Of a stretch of 64,000 nucleotides of DNA, positions 44,975-58,025 are shown in pieces (within the stretch, counting starts at the first letter, position 1; every line of letters starts with the position of its first letter). The position numbers were made by a program, and so were the translations under genes. Origin of the DNA: Bettongia penicillata ogilbyi (Eukaryota; Chordata; Mammalia; Diprotodontia; Potoroidae); assembly GCA_023548195.1 (NCBI GenBank), contig JAJHZJ010000005.1, forward strand, positions 1 through 64,000, read 5' to 3'. Below the pieces are notes generated by a model. That model saw only the letters and a program-made list of their open reading frames with translations, was not told where the DNA came from and ran no database searches.

Positions 44975-45945
44975 ACTTTCAATTTTTGAAATGATTTTCT
45001 TGCATTGCACTCATATTTCCTCCCAACATTTCCTCCACCTCTCTTGCTTGATGTTTAAAATTATTTTTGTGCTCCACCATGTCTGAGACCAACTCATATT
45101 TTCCTTGGATGCTTTGTATGTAGAAGCTATGACTTTGTTATCATTCTCTAAGTGTTCTTTTGTCTTTCTTTTCACTATAGTAACTTTTTATAGCCAGATT
45201 TATCTGTAGTTTATCCTTTTATAGCTTATCTGCTGACTTTCAATTCTTTGCTAAAGTGGGGCTCTATTTTCAGAGTAGAGGGCACAGTTTTCCCAGCTTC
45301 AGGTATTTTGGTCAGCTGTTTTCAGAGATACTTCTATGTACTTGTAAGTTTCCATTTCTTCCAAGTTAGCATTATCTAAGGAAAGGTGTTTTTACTCCTA
45401 TACAGGTCTGTATTCTGGTCTGGGAGAAACCACAATCACTTTTTTTCTCCTGGGAATTTGACAAGGGTCTATGCTCCCCTGGGGCTGCAAGCTCTTGTGT
45501 GATATTGTTCCTAACTGAAACAAAGATCCAAGTGTAGGCAATGCAACATACTCCTTCCCCAAGTGTCAGTAGAAGGATTTCTGTCATCATCTTCTAATCA
45601 ATTATCTGATCTTCTACACGCTAAGAGATCTGGAAATTACCTTGCTGCCACTGATTCAGAGGCTTCAAGTGTGCTCGTATTGGCTGAAGTTAATTCCATT
45701 GCCGTTTTCACTGTACTGGACTGTGCTCCACTCTCACCGTGATATACTCGACCTTTTTCTGCTGAATATCGGTCTAGGGTTGGAAAATTGCTTCACTCCA
45801 TCTTATTTATTGGGGGGAGGAGAGGGAAGAGTTTGGCATTCTAGAATTTGTTTTGAAGCATTATTTACGGTATTTGGAGCATTTAAGGGGAGAACTCAGG
45901 AAAGGTCTCGTTTTTTGTCCTGCATCATGGCTCTGCCTTCTAAGG
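44975..45945 (-). mobile_element. ORF1-only LINE, copy K, 5'UTR and ORF1 start only
   Basis: Minus strand. Degenerate 5' end near 45940, 5'UTR, then ORF1 up to the coiled coil near 44985, where the 5' end of copy J begins. Either copy J interrupted it and the remainder was lost, or it is another 3'-short copy. Confidence 0.5.
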
Positions 45946-46114
45946 AGTGTTTTTCTTGAGTTATTTTTTGGTGTCTTTTTCCAAGTAAACAAATCTGCCT
46001 TATAAGTTATTATTAGAGTTTTTGTACCTCTTTTTACCAAGATGTTGAATAGCTTTTCATGATTTCCTCACACCACATTTTTTTTCCCTTTCTCTTATTT
46101 GTTTATTTATATTC
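45946..46114 (-). mobile_element. Old ORF1-only LINE, copy M, left part
   Basis: Antisense ORF1 coiled coil (ACCTCTTTTTACCAAGATG, GCTTTTCATGATTTCC). The last nine bases, TTTATATTC (46106-46114), are repeated after copy L at 48913-48921. Confidence 0.5.
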
Positions 46115-48912
46115 GTTTTTTTAATATGTACATTTATTTATTTAACTTTGTACATTCATTTTCACAAAATTTTGGGTTCCAAATTGTCTCCCCATTTACC
46201 CCCTCCCCCCACCACAATACGCCAGCATTCTAATTTCCCCTGTCACCAATCTGCCCTCTCTTCTATTCTCCCTCCCTCCCTTCTCTTGTCTTCATCTTCT
46301 GTTTTGTCTTGTAGTGTCAGATGACTTTCTATTCCCCATTAACTGTATTTCTTATTTCCTAGTAGCAAGAACAATACTCGACCATTGTTCCTAAAACTTT
46401 GCGTTCCAAATTTTTCTCATCCCTCCCTCCCAACAAATTCCTTTTGGGAAGGCAGGAAATTCAATATAGGCCATATCTGTGGAGTTGTGCAAATGACTTC
46501 AATAATAGGCGTGTTGTGTAAGACTAACTATATTTCTCTCCATCCTATCCTGCCACTAACTGTTTCTATTCTGTCTTTTGATCCTGTCCCTCCCCGAGTG
46601 TTGACTTCAAATTGCTCCCTCCTCTCATTGCCCTCCTTTCCATCATCCCTACCACCCTGCTTATCTCCTTCTCCCCCACTTTCCTGTATTGTAAGATAGG
46701 TGTTCATACCAAAATGAGTGTGCATTTTATTCCTTCCTTTAGTCGAATGTGATAAGAGTAAACTTCATATTTTTTTTCTCCACTCTCCTCTTTTTTCATC
46801 CACTAAAAAGTCTCCTCCTCGCCTCTTGAATGAGAGTTAATTTACCCCATTCTATTTCCCCCATCTCCTCTCACTACATTTCTCTCTCACCGTTTACCTT
46901 AATTTCTTTTAAGATATTATTCCATCGTATTCAATTCACTCTGTGATCTCTGTCTCTCTGTGTGTGCATGTGTGTACGTATGTGCACAAACACATGTACA
47001 TGTGAGTGTGCATGTGTGTGTATGTGTGTGTGTAGTCCCACCAACTACCCAGATACTGAAAAGTTTTAAGAGTTACAAATATTGTTTTTCCTTGTAGGAA
47101 TGTAAACAGTTTACCTTTGGTAAGTTCCTTATGACTTCTCTTTGCTGTTTACTTTTTCATGGTTCTTCTCATTTTTGTGTTTGAAAGTCAAATTTTCTTT
47201 GTAGCTCTGGTCTTTTCATCAAGAATGCTTGAAAGTCCCCTATTTCATTGAAAGACCACGTTTTCCCCTGAAATATTATACTCATTTTTGCTGAGTAGGT
47301 GATTCTTGGTTTCAGTCCTAGTTCCTTTGACTTCTGGAATATCTTATTCCATGCCCTTAGATCCCTTAATGTAGAAACTGCTATATCTTGTGTTATCCTG
47401 ATTTTATTTCCTCAATACTGGAATTGTTTCTTTCTAGCTGTCTGCAATATTTTCTCCTTGACCTGAGAATTCTGGAATTTGGCCACAATGTTCCTAGGAG
47501 TTTCTCTTTTTGGATCTCTTTCAGGCGGTGATCGATGAATTCCTTCAATACTTATTTTGCCCTCAGGTTCTAGAATATCAGGGCAGTTTTCCTTGAAAAT
47601 TTCATGAAAGATAATGTCCAGGCTCTTTTTTGGATCATGGCTTTTAGGTAGCCCCATAATTTGTAAGTTGTCTCTCCTCGATCTATTTTCCAGGTCAGTT
47701 GTTTTTCCCATGAGATATTTCACATTCTCTTCCATTTTTTCATTCTTTTGGTTTTGTTTCGTGATTTCTCGGTTTTTCAGAAAGTCATTAGCCTCCATCT
47801 GTTCCATTCCAATTTTGAGAGAACTGTTTTCTTCAATGAGTTTTCGGACCTCTTTTGGCTAATTTTGCTTTTGAAAGCATTCTTCTCCTCATTGGCTTTT
47901 TGAACCTCTTTTGCCAATTGAGTGAGGCTATTTTTCAAGGTGTTATTTTCTTCAGCATTTTTTGGGGGGTCTCCTTTAGCAAGATATTGACCCATTTTTC
48001 ATGCTTTTCTTGCATCTCTCTCATTTCTCTTCCCAGTTTTTCCTCCACCAGTGTAACTTGATTTTCAAGATCCTTTTTGAGCTCTTCCACGGTCTGAGCC
48101 CATTGGATATCTATTTCACATGTTCCGGATACCGAGGCCTTGACTTCTATGTCTTTCCCTGATGGTAAGCATTGTTCTTTCTCATCAGAAAGGAAGGGAG
48201 GAAACATCTGTTCACTAAGAAAGTAGCCTTCTATGGTCTTATATTTTTTCCCTTTTCTGGGCATTTTCTCAGGCAGTTACTTGACGTTTGAGATTCCTCT
48301 CCACCCCTCCCTAGATCTGCCCAGCTACTGCTTGGAGTCTGAGATTCAAATGCTGCTCCCAAGCCTCAGGGCTTTCAGCGATGGGCAGGGGTGCTATTCA
48401 GTGAGAGATTAAATTCGGGTTCTCAGGTGGGAACAGGGCCGCCTCCCAGGGTCAGTTCCCTCAGGGGGTTTATGCATAGATCTTCAGTAATGGATGTGAG
48501 GTCCTGCCTGCTCTGGGAGCCCCTTGCTGCCAGTGCCTCTTCTGCTGCCTTCTGAAGGGGCCTGAGTTATGGAGACACCCACCTCCCCTCTTGGCCGGCC
48601 CAGAAGTCTCTCTCATTGACCTGTAATGCCTATGGGTGGAGGGACCTTTGTGGCTGCCGGAAGTTCCCTCCCTGCACCTGCTCAGAGCCGCAGGCCCAGG
48701 GCCAAGCTTGGCTCCACTGTCCGGTGCATGACGGACCTTTGTTGCCGGTTTTTCAGGGCTCTCTGGAAAGGAAATCTCTTCCACTGCTTTGCTGTGTGGC
48801 TGCCACTGCTCCAGAATTTGTGGGGAGTTCTTTTTACAGGAAATTTATGGGTTGTGGGTTCAGAACTAGCATATGTGAACCTTTCTACTCTGCCATCTTG
48901 GCTCCTTCCCCT
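46115..48912 (-). mobile_element. ORF1-only LINE, copy L, full length, nested in copy M
   Basis: 5' end GGAGCCAAGATGGCAGAG near 48895, one 5'UTR unit, ORF1 48264-47169, (TG)n tract at 46957-47033, C-rich tract near 46415-46440, 3' terminus and T-run at about 46115-46122. The 9-base TSD TTTATATTC is perfect. Host ORF1 continues on the far side. Relatively young. Confidence 0.85.
47169..48264 (-). pseudogene. L1-type ORF1, broken, copy L
   Basis: ATG at 48264; 109 codons read openly (MPRKGKKYKTIEGYF to the coiled coil EEKLGREMREMQEKHEK). A G-run length change near 47965 shifts the frame, which resumes with NAEENNTLKNSLTQLAKE. A deletion lies near 47855. Then 131 codons read openly (47807-47412), covering the coiled-coil end, the RRM start RRDNLQIMGLPKSHD, the linker PERDPKRETPRNIV and ARKKQFQY of the C-terminal domain. 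Only three or four lesions separate it from an intact frame. Confidence 0.85.
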
Positions 48913-49830
48913 TTTATATTCTTTTTTGAATTTTTCAAAGTTCATTTTGGGGCTGAGACCAATTCACATTTTTTCTTAAGGCCTTCGGATGCCGCAATTT
49001 TTTTTTTTTTTGTCGTGTTCTGAGTATGTGTTTGAATATTCCCTTTCCCCACAGTAACTTCTTATGGTCATATTCTTTTGTTGTTGTTCACTAATTTTTC
49101 TAGCCTATTTCTTGATTTTTAACATGATTTTAAAATTGGACTCTTTTCCCTTTGTGGAGGGCTCACTTTTCCAAGCTTTAGAATTTTTTGTGCTATGGTT
49201 TTCAGAACTCAATCCTTGGTTCTGTAAGTTTTCAGATCTTCCAAGGAATTATGATCTAAGGCAAGGTGTACTTATTACTCTCCTCCCTTCTCTTCTTTTA
49301 TGGCAGTTACCACACACTCTTTTAGCCATGCTTGAACTGTGATCAGGTTTCCTGCTCCCCTGTGGCCTCAAATTCTGGTCTGTTAGTGCTACTTCTCACC
49401 CTGAGAATGCAAACTCTGGACTGTGACTAATATCCCTATATGGGCATTGCAACAGAAATTTGTATCTAACACAACAAAGTGAGCCCCGTAATCTATTTCT
49501 GGCCAGTTATCTGATTCTCCTATCATTTACCAGTTCAGTGCTCTGGAGGCTGCTGCTGCAGGTTCTGTTGTCCCCTTGGTCTGCTACTGTTTTATTAGAG
49601 CATTGCCTATGCTGAACTGTACTCCACTCTCCTGTCTATGACATATCTTATTTATTGACTCAAATTAGTTTTGGATAGAAAATTGTTTCTCTTCATGCTT
49701 TTGTTGGTTCTGTTGTTCCAACCTTCATTTTGAGGTGTTATTTAAAATTATATGGGGAGAAACTTTGGAGACTTCAGGCAAGTTCCTTCTTTTTCTCTTC
49801 CATATCGACTAAGTCCCTGCTGATAAGTTT
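48913..49830 (-). mobile_element. Old ORF1-only LINE, copy M, right part
   Basis: Resumes antisense ORF1 N-terminal sequence (GGGGCTGAGACCAATTCAC near 48950), then a decayed 5'UTR resembling those of copies K and 1-1133, ending near 49815. Confidence 0.55.
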
Positions 49831-51639
49831 TAAAATTAGTCTCATTTTTTTTTAATGGCGGGGCCAATGGTTGTAAAACTTGTCGTAGTAGAGCGTCCAA
49901 CCCTGATATTACTGAAACTGGCAAGAATATTATAGCCAATGTGTTCATAATTAGTTTTGTAAAATGTAAATAAAATGTTCCCAACCACCACCACCACCAC
50001 TAAAATATATAACAGTAATCCTCAAACTATACTTGGAGCACCAGTGTAGCAAAGAGATCTTTGTTTTAACAAAAAGTACTTGAAAAGTGCTATCTATGGC
50101 TATGATCTTTCCTTTCATTCAGTTTTTAGACATAACCTACTAAGGATATTATTAAAATATATTAAAACATTATAGCTTTTAGTAAATATTAGAATTTTTT
50201 CTGAAATTTTATAAATTGAAATAAATTTGATCCATTTCTTACAATGTAAACTATTGCACTGAAATTCTGTTGACAAAATATATTATTTTAATTTTTAGTA
50301 ATATTGACTTTGTGACATTCAAATATCCTGGTTTTTTCATATTATTTCCCTAAATTATTTGTATTCCTGTGTTAATTTAGGTGATTTCTCAATAATAATA
50401 TCTACTTAAAGCATTTATTAAACAGACCACGATACCAAAATAATGGGCATAACTGCATCTCAGTTATATTTCTTGGAGGCAGGAGTAATGTTATAGACTA
50501 CTGACTGACCTCACTAATATACACGTTTGAAAAAAACATGAAATAAATCTTAGACTTATTTTTATTCACATGTATTAGTATTATCCATTGCAATTAGACT
50601 GTCAATTTAAAAAAAATGAAAAAGTGTCTATGCTTTGAAACATCTCCTACAATTCAGGTATAAAATAACTTGACCTGATTCTGATCTACCAGGCCAACTT
50701 ATCAGTCCAGTCTGCTACATTATAATTTAATATTCATATTCTTGTGGGGTTTCCAATTGCAATGTGCCTGCAAGGAACAACAACAACAACAACAAGCATT
50801 ATAGAAGCCTAGGTATCATATGGAAAATAATCTTTATAGCACTTCCCCAAGACAATGAACTATGTAAATCCAATTACTCATAATTATTTCTTACTTTGCT
50901 TCCCCATACAATCTAAAAACACTTACTGGAATGTATGATCAAATAACTTGTTGTTGTAATCATCTATAGATGCAGGATGAAGACTGTAATGCCAAACTAA
51001 TCAAGAGACAAATGTTCTATGCTCATTTTGGATGTTGCCAGATAAATCGTGTGTGATAATGAAAGGAACTGTACTCTCAATATCCCTTAACTTACAAAAA
51101 TAAAATAGGAAAGTTAGTGTTTATCTATGTACACCATTATGCATTATCTGCAATTCTGTTAGAGAAGTTTCAGTCCACACCAGAAAGACTGAATCTGAGA
51201 CCATATCCACTTTATTATTGTATATTAAATAACAGAAATTAGAGTAGATTCATCAAAAATATTCTTCCCTTATACACGAACCAGGCATAAGAGAAATGAA
51301 AATATCGACTAATAAACCAGCATAGAGAAATATCATGATAAAGAGTTTACCTGAGAATGGGAATTCTTGGAATGCATTTTTACTGAACGTTTATGCACAG
51401 GGGTCCTGACAAAGCAATGAAAAACAGCATTTATGTTTATGTTTATATGGCAGTTTACAATAGACATTTTGATTTCTATATAATAATCATGTTGCATAGT
51501 TATATTTTTATTCTAGTTCTATAGAAAATAAAGATGAAATTCAGGGGAGTTTCACTGACTTCCTGTATTCAAACATCTTTTAAGTACCGAAAATATAGTA
51601 TTAGTCTAAGATTTTTGATTCATAGCCCAAAGTTCTCTT
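49831..51639. other. Intergenic, no recognised element
   Basis: AT-rich; only small simple repeats, (CCA)n at about 49982-50001 and (CAA)n at about 50777-50796. No gene or RNA recognised. Confidence 0.5.
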
Positions 51640-52520
51640 TTTCTTTGTTGTTGAGTATTTTGTTTCCCCCAATTACATACAAAAATAAATTTTGCCATTT
51701 GTCTTTAAAATGCTCAGTTCCAAATTCTCTTCCTTCCTTCTCCCCCCATCCCAATGAGAAAGCAAGCAAATTAATATAATTTATAAATGTGTAGTAATGA
51801 AAAAAATATCCATAATACTTATGTTACGAGAGAAAAGAACTCAAGAAAAATATTTCTTTAAGTCTGTTTCAATCTGCATTCAGATACCATCGGTTCTTTC
51901 TCTGGAGGTGAATAGCGTTTTTCCTCCATAAGTCCTTAAGAGTTGACTTCTACTGCTGTAATGTGAGAAGAACAAAGTTCTTCACAGTAGAGGGTCCAAC
52001 AATATCGCTATTATATTGCATACAGTACATTACACTTTGCCTCGACCCATGAAAGCCTTTGAGGACTTCTGGGAGATTTCCTTGCTCACATTTGCTATAA
52101 AACAATAACATTACATCAAAATCATGTATCAAAACTTGTTCAACCATTCGGCAATTGATAGTATCCCCTCAATGTCTAATAATGTATTAGACATTATATG
52201 CTGTAAATGCTATAAATATATTTGTACATATAGATCCTTTTCATTTTTATCTCTTTTGTAACAAAACCTACTTGTGATTTTGTTATATCAAAGGGTGTGG
52301 TTTTCTTTGAACCTTTCTAGTTTATTTGTAACTTGCAATATTTGCAATAATAATATTTGTAATATTACTGTTATCCAATGAATTATTGTCCAGCTTCTGT
52401 TCACTCCAATCTGTGTCATGCAATTATTCCCACATTGTTCAGAAATCATAACTTTTTTCATTTATTATAACCCAATAGTATTATGTTTACATTGCTATAA
52501 TATCAGCACTTATTTGTTTG
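51640..52520 (-). mobile_element. L1 3'UTR and ORF2 end, antisense (possibly two overlapping copies)
   Basis: Begins with the antisense L1 3' terminus (TTGTTTCCCCCAATTACA), then the 3'UTR and the ORF2 end near 52150 (ACCATTCGGCAATTGATAG). A second run of 3'UTR-like sequence (52340-52510) suggests a second L1 end. The L1 appears to continue at 55487, 58729 and 61596, between inserted copies N, O and P. Confidence 0.55.
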
Positions 52521-53354
52521 GTTTTTGTTTGTTTATTTATTTCAGTTTTCAGCATTCATTTCCACATAATTTTGAGTTCCAAATTTTTCCCCATATTTCC
52601 CCTCTATCCACCACAAAACGTCTTGATTTCTGATTGGCCCTTCCACCAATGTACCCTGCTTACCTTATCCCCATATTCTCTCCTGTCTTGTAAGAAAAGA
52701 CAATTTTCTATACTCCATTACACGTATTTCTTATTTCCTAGTTGTATACATTTGTTCCTAAAACTTTGAGTTTCAACTTCTCTTCCTTCATCCCTCCCCA
52801 CCCATTCCCACTAAGAAGGCAAACAACTCAATATAGGCTATATCTATCTACATCTACATCTATATCTATATGTGTGTGTGTAATTGTGCAAAAGACTTCA
52901 ATAACAGTGATGTTGTGTAAGACTAACTATAATTCCCTCCATCCTATCCTGCCCACCATTTCTTCTATTCTCTCTTTTGACTTTGTCTCTCCCCAAGAGT
53001 GCTTACTTCTAATTGCTCCCTCACCCCATTAGTCCTCCCTTCTATCATTCTCCCCCACTCTGCTTATCCCTTTCTCCCCTATATTATTATAGTGTAAGAG
53101 AGATTTTCATACCAAATTGGGTGTGCATGTTATTCCTTCCTTGAGCCAAATGTGATGAGAGTAAGATTCACTTTTTCCCTCTCACCTACCCCTTTTTCCC
53201 TTCCGTTGGAAAAAATTTTTCTTGCATCTTCTATGAGATATAATTTGCCCCATTCCAGTTCTCCATTTCTCTTCCCAATATATTTGCCTCTCACTCATTA
53301 ATTTTATTTTTTTTGGATATGATCCCTTCCTATTCAACTCACCCTGTGCCCTGT

Positions 53355-53480
53355 CTCTCTGTCTCTCTCTCTTTCTCTGTCTTTCTCTCTGTCTCTCTGT
53401 CTCCCTGTTTCTCCCTCTCTATACACACACACACAAGCACACACACACACACATACACACGTGCATATATGTATATGTGT
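53355..53480. repeat. (CTCT)n/(CA)n microsatellite in copy N 3'UTR
   Basis: CTGTCTCT block followed by a CA/TA block at the family's standard 3'UTR position. Confidence 0.9.
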
Positions 53481-53629
53481 GTCTATAATCCCTATAATCT
53501 CAGTATCCAGATACTGAGAAATGTTTCAAGAGTTACAAATATTATCTTTCTATGTAGGAATGTAAATAGTTCAGCTTTAGTAAGTCTCTTGTGATGTCTC
53601 TTTCCTGTTTCCCTTTTCATGCTTCTCTT

Positions 53630-54723
53630 TATTCTTCTGTTAGAAATTTTCTTTTCAGCTCTGGTCTTTTCTTCAAGAATGCTTCAAAGTCGTCTGTTTC
53701 ATTGAATGACCATTTTCCCCTGAAGGATTGTACTCAGTTTTGCCGTGTAGGTGATGCTTGGTTTTAATCCTACTTCTTTTGACTTCTGAAATATCATATT
53801 CAAAGCCCTTTGATGCTTTAATGTGGAAGCTGTGAGATCTTGTGGTATTCTGATTTTATTTCCATAATACTCTAATTCTTTTTTTTTTCTAGTAGCTTGC
53901 AATAGTTGCATCTTGATCTGGGAGCTCTGGTATTTGGCTACAATATTCCTAGAAGTTTTTCTTTTCGAATCTTTTTCAGCAGATGATCGTTGGATTCTTT
54001 CAATATTTATTTTTGCCCACTGTTCCTAGAATTTCAGGGCAATTTTCCTTGATAATTTCAGGAAAGATGATATCTAGGCTCTTTTTTTTATCATGACTTT
54101 CATATAGTCCCATAGTTTTTACATTGTCTCTCCTGAATCTATATTCCAGGTCGGTTGTTTTTCCAGTAAGATATTTCACATTATCTTCTATTTTCTCATT
54201 CTTTTGGTTTTGTTTTGTAATATCTTTGTTTCTCATAAAGTCATTTGCTTCCATCTGTTCCATTCTAATTTTTAAAGAACTATTTTTCTTCAGTGGGCTT
54301 TTGAACCTCCTTTTCAATTTGGTTAATTCTGCTTTTTAAAGCACTATTCTCCTCATTGGCGTTTTGGACCTCTTTTGCCAATTGAGTTAGCCTCTTTATA
54401 AAGGCGTTATGTTCTTCAGTATTTTTTCGGTCTCCTTTAGCAAACTGTTGACTTGTTTTTCATGATTTTCTTCCATTTCTCTCATTTCTCTTCCCAGTTT
54501 TTCCTCCACCTCTCTCACTTCATTTTCAAAATCATTTTGAGCTTTTCCATGGCCTAGGATGGTTCTATATTTATTTTGGAGGTTTTGGATGCAGAAGCCT
54601 TGTTTTATGTCTTCCGCTAATGGTAAGCATTGTTCTTCCTCTTATGAAAGGATGGGAGAAAATACCTGTTCCCCAAGAAAGTAACCTTGTATAGTCTAAT
54701 CTTTTTTTCCCTTTTTTGTGCAT
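53630..54723 (-). pseudogene. L1-type ORF1, broken, copy N
   Basis: ATG at 54723, though MHKKGKKD-like codons soon shift. The coiled-coil end and RRM read openly at 54317-54000 (SSLKIRMEQMEANDFMRNK; RRDNVKTMGLYESHD). The C-terminal domain reads at 53911-53699 (ATRKKKELEYYGNKIRI). The terminal stop codon is altered. Moderately old. Confidence 0.7.
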
Positions 54724-55486
54724 TTTCTCAACCAGTTACTTTACTTTTTTTCTTTTTGTCAAGAGCGGGGTATACTCTGGAGACTTGGAAGTTCTCAGTT
54801 CCTCCAAGGTGGCAGAAACACAGGTGAGGTGTTTATTCCCTGGCCTGGTTGGTGGTTGAGATCCAGATCAGCTGCTCAATTCCCTCAGGGGCTTTAGGCC
54901 GAGGCCTCCTGCCTCTCAGGGCTTAGATTCAGATGAGCTGCTCAATTCCTCCGGGGCATTAAGCTGAGCCTCCAACAGTGGAGGCTGTCTGCTTCCTGCC
55001 ATGGCCACCATAGCTGCCACCTGCCCCTGCTGCTACTGCTACTGTTGCTGCCCTCATCAACACTACCTGGTGTGAGAGTTAGAGGAGGACCCTGCATGGA
55101 GGTGAAAAAGGTCAGTGAGAGCACTCACCTTTGAAGTTGCCTTTGGTGTCTGTATGTTGAGGGATCTGTGAACCTCCACTTCCCTTGGGGATTCCTCCCT
55201 TGAGGCCTGCTCTGACCCTGCCCCTTCCAGCACGGCCAGGCCAATCTTGGGGTGCCCTCTGCTTCATGTCCACTGTGACAGACTTTTGCCATTGGCCTTC
55301 TAGGTCACCTTGGCCTGGAAGTCTTCCTCACTCCGTCATTCTGTGGCTTTTGCTGCTCTAGAATTTGTTGAGAGTCATTGTTTAGAGGTATTTTATGAGC
55401 TGTGGGGGAAGAGCTAGAGTATGTGCATCTTTCTAGTCCTCCTTTTTTGGCTTTACCTTACCATCTTGGCTCCATCCTCGTGTGCG

Positions 55487-55758
55487 TGGTTTTATAATCC
55501 TTTGGGTATAGCTCCAAATTGCTCTACCCAGTGGTTGAAGCAGTTCACAACTCCACTATGATGAACTAAAATTTGATTTTTCCCCACGCCCTCCAGTATT
55601 TATCAGATATCTTTTCTGTTCTATTATACAAGTGAATAGGTATGTGGTAATATCTAAGAACTGTTTTAATTGTCATTTCTGCAATCAGTAGTTAGATTTT
55701 TTTTCATATCACTATAGGTAGCTCTGATTGCTTCCCATGAAAGCTGATTATATCTTTT
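55487..55758 (-). mobile_element. L1 ORF2 C-terminal segment between copies N and O
   Basis: Antisense ORF2 cysteine-rich region in decayed form (TCCAAATTGCTCTACCCAG, CAGTTCACAACTCCACTATG), ending AAGCTGATTATATCTTTT (55741-55758), which is the left TSD of copy O. Confidence 0.65.
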
Positions 55759-56785
55759 TTAATATTAATTTATTTATTTCACTTTTTACATTCGTTTCCA
55801 CAAAATTTTGGGTTCCAAATTTTCTCCCCTTTTATCCCCTCCCCCCCACCCCAATACATCAAGCAATCTAATTTTCCCTATCTCCAATGTGCCCTCTCTT
55901 CTGTCATCCCTCCCTGCTCTTGTCACCTTCTTCTCTTTTCTCCTGTAGGGCCAGATGACTTTCTATTCCCCATTAACTGTATGTCTTCTTTCCTAGTAGC
56001 AACAACAATACTAAACAGTTGCTCCTAAAACTTTGAGTTCCAAATTCTCCCCATCTCTCCCTCCCCACACATTCCCTTTGGGAAGGCAGGAAATTCTATA
56101 TAGGCCATATCTGTGTATTTTGCAAATGACTTCCCTGATAGTCGTGTTGTGTAAGACTAACGGAATTACCCTCCATCCTAACCTGCCCCTCATTCTTTCT
56201 CTTCTGTCTTTTGATCCTATCCCTCCCCGAGTGTTGACTTCCAATTGCTCCCTCCTCCCTTTGCCCTCCCTTCCATCATCCCCCCCCCATTGCTTATATC
56301 CTTCTCCCCCACTTTACTGTATTGTAATATAGGTTTTCATACCAAAATGAGTGTGCATTTTATTCCTTCCTTTAGTCAAATATGATGAGGGTAAACTTCT
56401 TGGCTTTTTTTTTTCTCAGCTCTCCTCTTTTTCCCTCCACTAAAAAGTCTCCCACTTGCCTCTTAAATGACATATAATTACCCCATTCCGTTTCACCCTC
56501 TTTCCTCCCACTACATTTCTCTCTCACCATTTACCTTGATTTCTTTTAAGATATGGTCCCATCCTATTCAATTCACTCTGTGCTCTCTGTCTCTGTATGT
56601 GTGTGCATGTGTGTATGTGTGTGTGTGCATACGTGTACATGTGTGTGTATGGACCCACCAACTACCCAGATACTGAAAAGTTTTAAGAGTTACAAATATT
56701 GTCTTTCCATGTAGGAATGTAAACAGTTCACTTTTGGGAAGTCCCTTATGATTTCTCTTTGCTGTTTCCTTTTTCATGCTTCTTC

Positions 56786-57885
56786 TCATTTTTGTGTTTG
56801 AAAGTCAAATTTTCTTTTCAGCTCTGGTCTTTTCATCAAGAATGCTTGAAAGTCCTCTGTTTCATTGAAAAACCATATTTTCCCCGGAAATATTATACTC
56901 AGTTTTGCTGGGTAGGTGATTCTTGGTTTGAGTCCTAGTTCCTTTGACTTCTGGAATATACTATTCCACACCCTTCCATCCCTTAATGTAGAAGCTGCTA
57001 GATCTTGTGTTATCCTGATTGTATTTCCACAGTACTGGAATTGTTACTTTCTAGCTGCCTGCAAGACTTTCTCCTTGAGCTGGGAGTTCTCAAATTTGGC
57101 CACAATATTCCTAGGAGTTTCTTTTTTTGGATCTCTTTCAGGTGGTGATCGATGGATTCTTTCAATACTTATTTTGCCCTCTGGTTCTAGAACATCAGGG
57201 CAGTTTTCCTCGATAATTTCATGGAAGATGATGTCTAGGATCTTTTTTTTATCATGACTTTCAGGTAGTCCCACAATTTAAAATTGTCTCTCCTGAATCT
57301 CTTTTCCAGGTCAGTTGTTTTTCCCATGAGATATTTCACATTCTCTTCAATTTTTTCATTCTTTTGGTTTTGTTTGGTGATTTCTTGGTTTCTCGTAAAG
57401 TCATTAGACTCCATCTGTTCCATTCTAATTTTGAGAGAACTATTATCTTCAGTGAGTTTTTGAACCTCTTTTTCCATTTGGCTAATTCTGCTTTTGAAAG
57501 CATTCTTCTCCTCATTGGCTTTTTGAACCTTTAGCCAATTGAGTGAGCCTATTTTTCAAGGTGTTAATTTCTTCAGCATTTTTTGGGCCTCCTTTACCAA
57601 GGTATTGACCCGTTTTTCATACTTTTCTTGCATCTCTCTCATTTCTCTCCCCAGTTTTTCCTCCACCTGTCTAACTTGCTTTTCAAAATCCTTTTTGAGC
57701 TCTTCCAACGCCTGAGCCCACCCGACATCCCCCTGGGATGATTGGGGTACCGAAGCCCCGCCCTCCACGTCTTTCCCTGTTGGCAAAAATATGTCCTCAT
57801 CATCGTCAGATCTGAAAGTCGGGATCATTTGCATCTGTTCGAAAAAACTCTCTATAGTCTTATTTTTCTTCCCTTTTCTAGGCAT
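56786..57885 (-). pseudogene. L1-type ORF1, broken, copy O
   Basis: ATG at 57885; 109 codons open: MPRKGKKNKTIESFFEQM, the acidic variant SDDDEDIFLPTG shared with copy I, then the coiled coil EEKLGREMREMQEKYEK. Shifts lie near 57590 and 57530. Open pieces follow at 57477-57235 (MEKEVQKLTEDNSSLKIRM), 57274-57044 (GLPESHDKKKILDII to LQAARK) and 56971-56786 (ending KRKFDFQTQK). About 366 codons in all, with four or so lesions. Confidence 0.85.
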
Positions 57886-58025
57886 TTTCCCAGCCAGCTA
57901 CTTGACTTCTGAGATTCCTGTCCAGCCCCGCCTAGATCCGCCCAGCTAGTGCTTGGGGTCTGAGATTCAAATGGGCTTTCCGTGCCGCGTGGCTGCTAAT
58001 CAATATGAGCTTTAGTTCTGGTGCT

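Larger units (their letters stand above)
52525..55485 (-). mobile_element. ORF1-only LINE, copy N, older, near full length
   Basis: 5' end near 55480 (GGAGCCAAGATGGTAAGG), with an extra short duplicated-looking stretch after the YY1-like motif. 5'UTR, ORF1 54723-53630, 3'UTR with a microsatellite, 3' terminus near 52530. It sits within antisense L1 sequence. No TSD was resolved. Confidence 0.7.

Noticed and set aside
47412..47807. 131-codon conserved frame as a host coiled-coil/RNA-binding gene
   Set aside because: It is the ORF1 of copy L. The same blocks recur in more than ten repeats in the window and no intron/exon structure is present.
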